Shown one piece after another: positions 24,763 through 32,449 of a DNA stretch of 52,653 nucleotides. A program made the position numbers and the translations under genes. Positions within the stretch are counted from its first letter, which is position 1, and every line of letters starts with the position of its first letter. The notes below the pieces were generated by a model. The model saw nothing but the letters and a program-made list of their open reading frames with translations. It ran no database searches and was not told where the DNA came from. Source of the stretch: Candidatus Falkowiibacteriota bacterium (lineage in GTDB: Bacteria > Patescibacteriota > Patescibacteriia > UBA11705 > JABHMO01); NCBI GenBank assembly GCA_016214755.1, contig JACRNX010000040.1, positions 1 to 52,653 of the forward strand, given 5' to 3'.

Positions 24763-24830
24763 ATGAAAAATTTTTGTTATGATATATTTAAGATTAACGT
24801 TTTATGAAAGAAGAGGAGGGTGCGTATAAG

Positions 24831-24897
24831 TCATTGCGAGGAATCCCATGGCTTATAGACTCGAGATTGCTTCGTCGTGTAACTCCTCGCAATGACG
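24831..24897 (+). repeat. TCATTGCGAGGAG-type palindromic repeat
   Basis: TCATTGCGAGGAA ... ACTCGAGATTGCTTCGTCG ... CTCCTCGCAATGACG. It lies in front of the TPR gene and creates a spurious in-frame ATG at 24892. Confidence 0.85.
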
Positions 24898-24921
24898 AAG
24901 ACGTCGAACTCCTTTTACATT

Positions 24922-25593
24922 ATGAATAGAAAAATAATTTTTATTATCATTAGCGTTGTTATTGTTATCGCTGTCGTGGCGGAGGCCCTTGTTTTTTGGT
25001 CTGATAAGAAAACGCCGGACGTAACGGATTTATTGAAAATCAACACCACGCTCCAGATGAACGAGATGCAGAAAAAACAATATGAGGAAATCGTCATGAG
25101 GCTCAAAAAAGATTCGAATGATTATTATTTGCGTTTCGCGCTGGCGCGGCTGAAACAGGATTTGCTCGATTTTGCCGGCGCGATCGAACTTTATGAACGT
25201 TTAGGAAAAGAAAAGCCGAACGACCTTTTGATTTGGAATAATTTGGCGGGCATTTATTATAATCAGGGAAAATACGAAAAGGCGGAAGAATTGCATTTGA
25301 AAATTTTAACTATTTCGCCAAAATGGTATAATTCATACGAAGAACTGGGCAGTATTTATCAATTTCATTTGAAAGATAAAAGGCCTGGCTTTGAAAAAAT
25401 TTTATTGAAAGGCATCGAAGAATATCCGGAAATGAAATTAGCGCTGATGGCGAAATTGGCGGTTTATTACGATGAAATGATGCAAAACTATCCGAAAGCG
25501 ATTGAATATTACGAAAAATTGGTGAAGACGAAATATAACATTGAAGTAATCGCTCCGCGGTTGAAGGAATTAAAAAAAATAAAGATAAAGTAA
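24922..25593 (+). CDS. Membrane-anchored TPR protein
   Basis: The 223-residue protein has an N-terminal membrane segment (IIFIIISVVIVIAVVAEALV). About three tetratricopeptide repeats follow, at residues 70-210 (for example AGAIELYERLGKEKPNDLLI, YNQGKYEKAEELHLKILTIS and YPKAIEYYEKLV). TPRs mediate protein-protein contacts; the topology places them outside the membrane. The ATG at 24922 is preferred because the ten codons before it lie in the palindromic repeat. It sits between two surface-protein genes, so a role in assembling or anchoring surface proteins is possible. Confidence 0.75.
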   Translation: MNRKIIFIIISVVIVIAVVAEALVFWSDKKTPDVTDLLKINTTLQMNEMQKKQYEEIVMRLKKDSNDYYLRFALARLKQDLLDFAGAIELYERLGKEKPNDLLIWNNLAGIYYNQGKYEKAEELHLKILTISPKWYNSYEELGSIYQFHLKDKRPGFEKILLKGIEEYPEMKLALMAKLAVYYDEMMQNYPKAIEYYEKLVKTKYNIEVIAPRLKELKKIKIK

Positions 25594-25641
25594 TAAAATA
25601 AAGCAATAAAATGCGGTGAGTAAGACAAGGTTCGCCCCCTT

Positions 25642-25747
25642 TGTCATGGTTCGAGAGCCTCACCATGACAAGCATCCTCGGCGTGACAGAATCCTCGCGT
25701 GAAGAAAGTCGCTCCCTTTGTCACCCTGAGGCTCTCGAAGGGTGACA
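25642..25747 (+). repeat. REP-like palindromes 5' of the first GIY-YIG gene
   Basis: 25642-25670 is a palindrome with arms TGTCATGGT and ACCATGACA-type ends around TTCGAGAGCCT; exact copies occur at 26078-26106 and 29082-29110. 25718-25747 is a second family: TCACCCTGAGGC ... CTCGAAGGGTGA. Confidence 0.85.
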
Positions 25748-25764
25748 GGAAATTATGCCAGTGT

Positions 25765-26064
25765 ATGAAATATTATTATGTTTATATTGCTCAATGTTCA
25801 GATAAAAGTTATTATATTGGCGTTACGAATGATTTAAACAGGCGAGAAGCAGAACATAATTCAGAATTTCTTCTCTGCCGTAGTTATACATATAGAAAAC
25901 GACCGGTAAAAATTATTTATTGGGAGGAGTTTGTAGACATAAATGAAGCAATTCGTCGGGAAAAACAGATTAAAAGATGGTCGCGGAAGAAAAAAGAAGC
26001 ATTAATAAAAAAGAATTTTGAAAAGCTACCGAAATTATCTGAAAGGAAAATTTTAAATAGGTGA
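25765..26064 (+). CDS. GIY-YIG nuclease domain protein, 99 residues
   Basis: A compact single-domain nuclease of the GIY-YIG (URI/UvrC-like) superfamily. YYVYIAQ and YYIGVTNDLNRREAEHN hold the two motif strands, the catalytic Arg and the His. EEFVDINEAIRREKQIKRW contains the metal-binding Glu. Such stand-alone domains are of unknown substrate; relatives act in repair, recombination or homing. The ATG at 25765 is chosen; the in-frame DNA upstream encodes only the palindromic repeat. The gene is bracketed by identical 29-bp palindromes (25642 and 26078). A paralogue of exactly the same length is at 31912. Confidence 0.85.
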   Translation: MKYYYVYIAQCSDKSYYIGVTNDLNRREAEHNSEFLLCRSYTYRKRPVKIIYWEEFVDINEAIRREKQIKRWSRKKKEALIKKNFEKLPKLSERKILNR

Positions 26065-26077
26065 CAATTTATCTTTT

Positions 26078-26106
26078 TGTCATGGTTCGAGAGCCTCACC
26101 ATGACA
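26078..26106 (+). repeat. REP-like palindrome 3' of the first GIY-YIG gene
   Basis: Exact copy of the 29-bp palindrome at 25642 and 29082, starting 13 bp after the GIY-YIG stop codon. Confidence 0.85.
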
Positions 26107-26195
26107 AAAATCTGGATGACAAAAATCTGGCGGCAATAGTTACTATCTAAAAAGGTGAATAAGATTGATTATTTTTATAGATAAAATTTAAAAAT

Positions 26196-27791
26196 ATGCG
26201 AAAAAAGATATTAACGGCAGTATTGTTGGTTTTTCTTTTGGCGCCGATGAATTTCAGCTCGGCGGTCGGCGCGGCAGCCACGGTAAATCAAATAACGTTG
26301 GTCGGTTATTTTAATCAGCAGACGTTTGACAATTTGGTTTTGGATTTTTCCATTGTTCCGTCCGCGGCCGATACGTTAAACGCGCTGACTGTCCAAAACG
26401 ACGGCTCGGCGAAGAATATGACGGAGATTGAAAAAGTGAAGTTATGGTTGGACAATGGCAATGGAAAATTTGACGGATTCGCCGTTGATTCAGAGTTGGC
26501 GGTCGGCAGTTATAATAGCGATAATTTTACGTGGGAGTTCAGTCCTCTCGGCCAATCAATTTCGAGCGCTGGCGTCCGGTTTTTCGTCTCAGTGGAAACG
26601 AGAAAGTCGGGAACAGTAAATCGGACATTCAAATTCGCGCTCTCTTTATATTCAGACGCGAACAATAATAAAAGTTTTGATGTCGGCGACATGGGCGTTT
26701 ATTTATCTTCAAAAGAACCGCTACCGGCGACAAAATTAGTAAATAATTCCTACGCGATGTACAAAGCATTGCTGACCGACGTCTGGGCGCCGGTTTCAGT
26801 TATAACAAATTTGACGAATGGCGAAACGATTTACGGAACGTCGTTTAAAATAAATGGGAAATCGAAAGACCAGGGTGGCGGCGTGCCGGGCGGTATCGAA
26901 GTTTGCGTTGACGCTGTCTGTGCCAGCGCCAAGAACACAGGAGAAAATTATTCGACTTGGGAATATGATTGGCTGGACATTTCAGAAGGCGCGCATTCTG
27001 TTTACGTTAAATCGAATGATTTAAATAGCAACGCAGGTCAGTCAGCGAAAATTTCCGTGAATGTGAAAACGAAAAAAGTTGATCCGGCCGGTGTGTTTTC
27101 CGCGACAAACTCGAACGTCGGTTTTAACAAAACCAGCGCCAAAGCCGATGGCGTTGAGTATATTAAAGCGACGGTTGTTTTGAAGGATACGAATAATAGC
27201 GCCATGGCCAATAAAAAAATTTTAGTTAAAGCAATTGTCGAAAACGGGGAAATGACCATTGATTTTGGCAATACCAATGCCAGCGGCGAATTAGTTTTCA
27301 AATGGCGGAGCGCGGAGGAGGGTTCGCTGAAAATTAAATTTATTACCAGCGATGGCAGTTTAATCAAAGACGCTTCGGTGATAAATTTTCCTGAAGTTGA
27401 TAATTTTATTGATTACGCGGCCGGCGCGTGGATAAAAACCGGCTCGTCAAAAGCGGTTTATTTTTTGGATAAAAGCAATGTCCGCCATTGTTATCCGACG
27501 CAGGCGATTTGGGAAAGTTATTTCGGCGCTGATTTTTCGGCCGTGAAAAAAATTTCAGACGCGGAAATGGCGGAATACGCGCTCGGCGCGAATGTGCCGT
27601 TCAAGTTCGGGACATTGATGAAGATACCGTCAATCAACAAGGTTTATTACGTCAGCAAGAACGGCGTCTTGTCTTGGATCCCGACGGCGGACATTGCGGC
27701 AACTTTGTTTGGTTCTACCTGGGCGAAAAAAGTAAAGGATTTGCCTGAATCCTTTTGGACGGATTATAAGGTTGGAATAAATATTGAGTAA
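26196..27791 (+). CDS. Secreted surface protein with Ig-like domain and C-terminal surface module
   Basis: The 531-residue protein has a signal peptide (ILTAVLLVFLLAPMNFSSAV, cleavage after AVGA or similar). An N-terminal beta domain (QITLVGYFNQQTFDNLVLDF) resembles the repeats of the 1368-residue protein. GGIEVCVDAVCASAKN and the following beta strands suit an adhesion-type domain. SNVGFNKTSAKADGVEYIKA to SDGSLIKDASVINF looks like an invasin/Big_1-type Ig domain. Residues about 407-528 form the module shared with the N terminus of the 1368-residue protein. It probably sits on the cell surface, perhaps attached through that module. No sortase motif or C-terminal membrane helix is seen. Confidence 0.75.
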   Translation: MRKKILTAVLLVFLLAPMNFSSAVGAAATVNQITLVGYFNQQTFDNLVLDFSIVPSAADTLNALTVQNDGSAKNMTEIEKVKLWLDNGNGKFDGFAVDSELAVGSYNSDNFTWEFSPLGQSISSAGVRFFVSVETRKSGTVNRTFKFALSLYSDANNNKSFDVGDMGVYLSSKEPLPATKLVNNSYAMYKALLTDVWAPVSVITNLTNGETIYGTSFKINGKSKDQGGGVPGGIEVCVDAVCASAKNTGENYSTWEYDWLDISEGAHSVYVKSNDLNSNAGQSAKISVNVKTKKVDPAGVFSATNSNVGFNKTSAKADGVEYIKATVVLKDTNNSAMANKKILVKAIVENGEMTIDFGNTNASGELVFKWRSAEEGSLKIKFITSDGSLIKDASVINFPEVDNFIDYAAGAWIKTGSSKAVYFLDKSNVRHCYPTQAIWESYFGADFSAVKKISDAEMAEYALGANVPFKFGTLMKIPSINKVYYVSKNGVLSWIPTADIAATLFGSTWAKKVKDLPESFWTDYKVGINIE

Positions 27792-27815
27792 AAACGAAAA
27801 AACGGGAAAACGAAA

Positions 27816-27951
27816 CAGGTTGTAGGTTGTAGTGAGTAGGTTGTAGATATTTTTTGACGTAAAAAGTAACCCTTCCGAGACAGCTCGCTTCACAATTCCA
27901 ATTTTTGTCGTCTCTATGAAACTACTCACTACCCCCTACCACCTGCTACAT
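27816..27951 (+). repeat. GTAGTGAGTAGG inverted-repeat unit, second copy
   Basis: ACAGGTTGTAGGTTGTAGTG at the left and ACTACTCACTACCCCCTACC at the right form an imperfect inverted repeat around about 80 bp that contains GAGAC ... GTCTC. Confidence 0.65.
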
Positions 27952-28010
27952 GATTTATTTTTATAATTTTATGTTTTTATATTTTTAAAGTTATCCACAG
28001 GGAAGTTTGA

Positions 28011-28036
28011 GATGTCGGGGCAACTCGACATCTTTT
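28011..28036 (+). terminator. Stem-loop with T-run
   Basis: GATGTCG and CGACATC (7 bp) over GGGCAAC(T), then TTTTT. It may end transcription from the surface protein gene. The DNA from 28037 to 28233 contains GTCGGAGGTCAGA-type words and a 20-bp perfect palindrome, GGAACGCATATATGCGTTCC (28113-28132), but no gene I can support. Confidence 0.7.
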
Positions 28037-28233
28037 TGTTTTAAATATATTTTCCAAGACGGTTTTCTCTACAGTCAGAGGTCGGAGGTCAGAAATCAGA
28101 GGTCGGAAGTAGGGAACGCATATATGCGTTCCTTTGAGGTTTCGCATTTATTTTTAATTTTATATTTTTATTTTGTCGGAATAGTCCGTCAAAAATCGTT
28201 TGAGCGGTCATTGGCGAACTGGGATAATATGAA

Positions 28234-28310
28234 AGGAACCTCTGATGAATATAGTTTCGTTACGAAAATTTGAAAATTGCAGTAGAAACTATATTTTTCA
28301 GAGGTTCCTA
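28234..28310 (+). repeat. 77-bp inverted repeat upstream of the RAYT-derived gene
   Basis: AGGAACCTCTGATGAATATA (left arm, continuing GTTTC) pairs with GAAACTATATTTTTCAGAGG (right arm, continuing TTCCT), giving about 25 bp with one or two mismatches around a 26-nt loop. It could be a leader hairpin, a MITE, or a binding or cleavage substrate of the downstream protein. Confidence 0.7.
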
Positions 28311-28353
28311 AAGCTAAACGAGGCGGAAATTTATTCATAAGAGTATCAAATTT

Positions 28354-29061
28354 ATGACAGCACAAAAAAGTTTTCAAGCGAAAAACGCCGAATCAACCAG
28401 TTCGAGCGAATCAAAAGGGTTGTATCAGTACGGCGGCGTGTATTTTTATTGCGGCGCGATCATGGGCCGGAAGAATATCTTCGTCACAGACGATATTCTG
28501 GCGCTGATGGCGAACGCGTTTAAAATGACGGAAGTAAAAATGGACGTCAAGAACTTGGCCTACGTGATTATGCCTAATTTTTTCTACTGGCTTTTCCGAC
28601 TTAGCGAAAGGCAAAACAATCCAGTGGAAATTTATAAAGAATTGAAAAAGGACTTGACGCGGGAAATTTTAACGAATTTGGTTGAAGAAGCGAAAGGGAA
28701 AAAGCCATGCGCGCTGGCGGAAGTGTTTCGCGGCAATGCGCGCGTCGGCCGGTCGCCAGCCGGAAAAATTTTAGATGTGTTTGAAGCGAGCGCGAAACAG
28801 CTCAACAGCAAAAAGCATTTTCAGGTCTGGGTGCCGCGCACCGAGCTCCGCTTGATTGATAACGACGAACTGTTACGGCAAAAAATCAAGGCGATTAAAG
28901 CCATTCCTGTTTCCGAACGGTGGCAGCTCGCGAAAAGAGCCGAGGATTATCCTTATTTTTATTTAGCCGAGGATGTTTCCGCTCTTAGCGACGATAATGC
29001 GAAAATCAGCGATTTCGCGACCGTAATGACAGGACAAAAAGTCGTTTCAGTAAACGCTTAG
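28354..29061 (+). CDS. RAYT/Y1-transposase-derived protein lacking catalytic residues
   Basis: The 235-residue protein aligns by eye along the REP-associated tyrosine transposase (RAYT, IS200-like) pattern. YFYCGAIMGRKNIF matches the first strand and GRKNIF turn; LAYVIMPNFFYWLFRL matches the strand that normally reads MPNHFH; VWVPRTELRLIDNDELLRQK and EDYPYFY match the C-terminal block. The HUH histidines are Phe76 and Tyr78, and the YIHxNPV block, whose Tyr is the nucleophile, reads AIKAIPV, so Tyr is Ala180. The frame is intact, arguing for domestication as a DNA-binding protein rather than decay. A large inverted repeat lies upstream and a REP-like palindrome begins 21 bp downstream. The N-terminal 20 residues are Ser/Glu-rich and unrelated. 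Confidence 0.72.
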   Translation: MTAQKSFQAKNAESTSSSESKGLYQYGGVYFYCGAIMGRKNIFVTDDILALMANAFKMTEVKMDVKNLAYVIMPNFFYWLFRLSERQNNPVEIYKELKKDLTREILTNLVEEAKGKKPCALAEVFRGNARVGRSPAGKILDVFEASAKQLNSKKHFQVWVPRTELRLIDNDELLRQKIKAIKAIPVSERWQLAKRAEDYPYFYLAEDVSALSDDNAKISDFATVMTGQKVVSVNA

Positions 29062-29081
29062 TTTAGCCATAGGCGAATCGC

Positions 29082-29177
29082 TGTCATGGTTCGAGAGCCT
29101 CACCATGACAAAAGGCACGCTCTTTGTCACCCTGAGGCCTGTACTGAGTTTATCGAAGTGCACTCGAAGGGTGACAA
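29082..29177 (+). repeat. REP-like palindromes after the RAYT-derived gene
   Basis: 29082-29110 is the third exact copy of the 29-bp TGTCATGG...CCATGACA palindrome. 29125-29177 is a longer unit of the other family (TCACCCTGAGGCCTG ... CTCGAAGGGTGA). Up to 29326 the DNA has CGGATTGGCGGATTAAACGG-type words but no gene start with a ribosome site. Confidence 0.85.
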
Positions 29178-29326
29178 AAAGCGAATTGCGATTTGCCAAA
29201 TTTCGCTTCGACGTACATCGGGCCGAAGTAAATCTAATAATTAAACCGGATTGGCGGATTAAACGGCGGCCGCCGGCTGATCCGCCATTCCTCAAAAATG
29301 GGTTTGGCGGTAGACCCGATATAAAT

Positions 29327-31738
29327 ATGAAAAAATATTTGTGTTGTTTAGTGTTGCTCGCTGGAATAATCGTAGGGATAACAAGAATTGACGTGCAAAA
29401 CGCGTCGGCGCAGTCATTTTTTCAACAAAATGCGGTCAGTCCATTTCGGCTTTCAATTTCCAGCGCGAACGAAACAGAAGTTGATCCAGAATTTTCAGTC
29501 GTGAATAATGCCATATCGAACAGCAATATTTACCAATATATTTTAATAAATTGCCAAAAAGACGAGTGCGGATGGCTGGCTGATATTTTGAAAAACGAGG
29601 CAATCGGCGTTCAATTTTCGCAGAAAGTTCAGCCATCAATAATATTGTCAGAATCAGGCGCGCTACCGGCGCCAAACGTTCAGTTAAATGGAACGTTTGA
29701 ATCAGGCGTTCAGTCAGGCGCGGAGTCAGAGGCAAGCGTTGCCGAAAAAACGCCGTTGCCTGTCGCCTCCGCGTCAAGTGGAAATAACGGACAAGAGACG
29801 TCCGCGCCGATTGAAAATAATGTTGAAGCAGTAACGCTTGCGCCCGCCAGCAATGAAAAGACAGTAGGGACAGCTCTCGAGCCGTCCGTTACGCCCGTTG
29901 AATCAGCGGCCGCTCCGGCGGACGAAAAAAACGCGGCCAACAATTCCAAAGTTAGTCCAAAACAAATCAGAATCAGCGAAGTGATGTCCACTCCGCTAAC
30001 CGGCCAGAAAGAGTGGATTGAACTTTATAATTCTTTGGATTATCCGGTTGACCTTGCCGGCTGGCAACTTATCGAAGGCGCGGGGAAAATCACAAGTATC
30101 AAAGGCGTCGTCAACGCGAATAATTTTATTGTTTTTGAAAAAGACAGTTTAAATAACAGCGGCGATATTGTTATTTTGAAAGACGCGGCTGGCGCGATTA
30201 TTGATTCAATCACTTACGGCGACTGGGACGACGGAAATGTAAGCGACAACGCGCTGAAAACAGCGAACGGCCAGTCGTTGATTTTGTCTGACGGCAATTA
30301 TTTCGCGACCGACACGCCGACGCCGAACTTAGCGAATGTTTTTTTTCAAAAACCGGCGGCATTGGCAATTCAAGAATCGTCCACGTCGAATGTCGTCCAA
30401 ACTTCGAACGGGACCAGTGCGTCAGCGTCGGTCCAGCAGGAAGCAACAGCGGTCAATAATCAGCCAGCGCAGTCGGTCTCAGTTGGTCCAGCGGCAAGCA
30501 TTGCCATGAAAGAAAATGCCGAGCCGATTTATCAATTTTCTGATAAAATTTTTATTAATGAATTTTTGGCCGACCCGCTAGGCAGTGATGACGACGAGTG
30601 GATTGAATTATTTAACGATGAGCTGGAGCCCGTCAATTTATTCGGCTGGTCGCTTGACGATGTGGAAGCTGGCAGTCAGCCGTATGTCATCGGAAAAGCA
30701 ACTGTCATCGGCGCGAAAGAATTTCTGGTTTTTAAAAGAGAGGAAACGAGTTTAGTTTTAAATAATTCGACTGACTCCGTTGTTCTGCGCGCTCCCGACG
30801 GAAAGACAATCAGTCGTTTTGATTATAAAAATGTCAAAGAGGGATATGGTTTCGCGAATTTTTCCGACGGCTGGCAGGAGACCTCGATTTTGACGCCGGG
30901 CGCGTTGAATAAAAAATCAACATTGGCAGTCGCGCTGGCCGTGGCGCAATCAGCGGACGAAGGATTTGTGAAAATGAAGACGTCTTCAACGAATAAAAAA
31001 ATGCTTGTCTTTCGTCAAATTGACGTGGACGAAGTAAAAGCGACAGAGCTCGGCGCGTCGATTGCCGTTCAAGGAGCGATCATCGCTCTGCCGGACGTCT
31101 TCGGAAAAAAAATCGCTTATATCAACGGCCTGCAAATTTATTTTGACAAAGCCGAGTGGCCGATTTTAAAAATTGGCGATATTATTTCCGTCCGCGGTAC
31201 GATTTTTGAAAACAGCGGCGAGCGTCGGCTTGTCGTCAAAAAAAAGGACGATATACAGGTGCTCAAAGAATCGGTATCTGTCGAGCCGCTTAAAATATCG
31301 GGAGCAGATATTTCGAAAGATATTGTCGGAAAGTTTGTTCAGCTCTCCGGCGCGCTAATCGAAAAAAAACCGAACAAACTAATTCTGGCTGATGACAGCG
31401 CAGAGTTTATTGTTTATTTGAAGAAGGGCGCGCAGATTGACCAAAAAATTTTTGAACTTAACGATGAACTTGAAGTGACGAGCATTGTCAGCGCGTTCGA
31501 TAATGAAGTGCGGCTCTTGCCGAGGAGCGGAAAAGACATTGTTAATTTGTCTTGGCAAAAATTAAATTTGCCGGCCAGTCCGTCTGTCTCTGAAACGCAA
31601 TCTGCCGACGGACGGAAGAAAACATTGATTGTGCTTTTATTTTTATTCGCCGTAGTCATCGGCGTTAATGTCTATTTGGCGGTTGTTCATCGGAAAATTG
31701 TGCTTGAAAAAATAAACAAGGCGATTAACTATTTTTAA
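29327..31738 (+). CDS. Secreted protein with two lamin-tail domains, an OB-like domain and a C-terminal membrane anchor
   Basis: The 803-residue protein begins with a signal sequence (YLCCLVLLAGIIVGI). After a Ser/Ala/Glu-rich linker come two lamin-tail (LTD) domains. The first is ISEVMSTPLTGQKEWIELYN to IDSITYGDWDDG; the second is INEFLADPLGSDDDEWIELF to LTPGALN. They are followed by an OB-fold-like region (VAVQGAIIALPDVFGKKIAY ... IISVRGTIFENSGERRLVV) of the type attached to secreted nucleases, and a C-terminal helix (LIVLLFLFAVVIGVNVYLAV). No nuclease motif is present. The ATG at 29327 is chosen because everything upstream is repeat DNA. A TAGGGACAGCTCTCGAG palindrome lies in the linker, in frame. 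A role in binding extracellular DNA is possible. Confidence 0.78.
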   Translation: MKKYLCCLVLLAGIIVGITRIDVQNASAQSFFQQNAVSPFRLSISSANETEVDPEFSVVNNAISNSNIYQYILINCQKDECGWLADILKNEAIGVQFSQKVQPSIILSESGALPAPNVQLNGTFESGVQSGAESEASVAEKTPLPVASASSGNNGQETSAPIENNVEAVTLAPASNEKTVGTALEPSVTPVESAAAPADEKNAANNSKVSPKQIRISEVMSTPLTGQKEWIELYNSLDYPVDLAGWQLIEGAGKITSIKGVVNANNFIVFEKDSLNNSGDIVILKDAAGAIIDSITYGDWDDGNVSDNALKTANGQSLILSDGNYFATDTPTPNLANVFFQKPAALAIQESSTSNVVQTSNGTSASASVQQEATAVNNQPAQSVSVGPAASIAMKENAEPIYQFSDKIFINEFLADPLGSDDDEWIELFNDELEPVNLFGWSLDDVEAGSQPYVIGKATVIGAKEFLVFKREETSLVLNNSTDSVVLRAPDGKTISRFDYKNVKEGYGFANFSDGWQETSILTPGALNKKSTLAVALAVAQSADEGFVKMKTSSTNKKMLVFRQIDVDEVKATELGASIAVQGAIIALPDVFGKKIAYINGLQIYFDKAEWPILKIGDIISVRGTIFENSGERRLVVKKKDDIQVLKESVSVEPLKISGADISKDIVGKFVQLSGALIEKKPNKLILADDSAEFIVYLKKGAQIDQKIFELNDELEVTSIVSAFDNEVRLLPRSGKDIVNLSWQKLNLPASPSVSETQSADGRKKTLIVLLFLFAVVIGVNVYLAVVHRKIVLEKINKAINYF

Positions 31739-31892
31739 GATTGCTGCGCTCCTGCGGGGCTCGCAATGACGGGGACTATAGTCTCGAGATTGCTTCCCCC
31801 GCCGTTGGCGGGGTCGCAATGACGGGAGCGCTCCTCGCAATGACGGTGGCGTATACGTCATTGCGAGGAGTTAGACGACGAAGCAATCTCGT
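31739..31892 (+). repeat. TCATTGCGAGGAG repeats 5' of the second GIY-YIG gene
   Basis: Several half-units (GATTGCTGCGCTCC, CTCGCAATGACGGG, GCTCCTCGCAATGACGG, TCATTGCGAGGAGTTAGACG) and a CCCCCGCCGTTGGCGGGG inner hairpin. It ends 19 bp before the GIY-YIG start. Confidence 0.85.
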
Positions 31893-31911
31893 CCTTATTA
31901 ATCTTACTCAT

Positions 31912-32211
31912 ATGTTCAATAAGTATTATTATGTTTATATCATGACAAATAAATTAAGCACGGTTTTATATGTTGGTGTTACGAATGATTTAAAAAGAAG
32001 AGTTTGGGAACACAAAAGTAAATTTAATGATAAGTCCTTTACTACTAAGTACAACATTTGCAAGTTGGTATATTATGAAATTTATGAGTCGCCGCGGGAC
32101 GCAATCGGGAGAGAGAAGCAAATGAAGGGCGGTTCTAGAAAAGACAAAATTGATCTGATAAAAAAGGGAAATGAGGGCTTTGCTGACATGTCTAAGGAGT
32201 GGTATTTGTGA
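31912..32211 (+). CDS. GIY-YIG nuclease domain protein, 99 residues (paralogue)
   Basis: Same size and layout as the protein at 25765. YYVYIMT and LYVGVTNDLKRRVWEHK supply the GIY-YIG strands, Arg and His; YYEIYESPRDAIGREKQMK supplies the Glu. DLIKKGNEGFADMSKEW ends the protein. The ATG at 31912 follows directly on the repeat cluster, and another cluster starts 18 bp after the stop. Compared with the first copy it is clearly diverged, so the two are not a recent duplication. The biological substrate is unknown. Confidence 0.85.
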   Translation: MFNKYYYVYIMTNKLSTVLYVGVTNDLKRRVWEHKSKFNDKSFTTKYNICKLVYYEIYESPRDAIGREKQMKGGSRKDKIDLIKKGNEGFADMSKEWYL

Positions 32212-32228
32212 TTTCTGCCATGGGCATA

Positions 32229-32355
32229 CGTCATTGCGAGGAGCCCCTACGTCCGTCGGGGCGACCCTTCGACGGGCTCAGGGTAAACTCCGCAATCCCG
32301 AATCTATAGGTTCGAGATTGCTTCCCCCGCCGTTGGCGGGGTCGCAATGACGGAG
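32229..32355 (+). repeat. TCATTGCGAGGAG repeats 3' of the second GIY-YIG gene
   Basis: CGTCATTGCGAGGAG, an inner CCTACGTCCGTCGGGG, CCTTCGACGGGCTCAGGGT (the other palindromic family), GAGATTGCTTCCCCCGCCG and GGGGTCGCAATGACGG make a composite hairpin that brackets the gene with the cluster at 31739. Confidence 0.85.
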
Positions 32356-32393
32356 GGGGGCGTATAGACGGCCGCATGTGTTGTGCATAAAGT

Positions 32394-32422
32394 TTGTTTG
32401 CTGATTGATTTTGTGGTATAAT
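32394..32422 (+). promoter_or_regulatory. Promoter of the type IV secretion-like operon
   Basis: TTGTTT (32394-32399) and a perfect TATAAT (32417-32422), preceded by TGTGG, are 17 bp apart. Transcription would start near 32429, about 20 bp before the ATG at 32450. Confidence 0.7.
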
Positions 32423-32449
32423 TTTGTTGCGAAAATATAAAGAATTTAA

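Noticed and set aside
28007-28273. 88-codon plus-strand frame in the gap before the RAYT-derived gene
   Set aside because: It crosses a terminator, word repeats, a perfect palindrome and the arm of an inverted repeat, and has no ribosome site.
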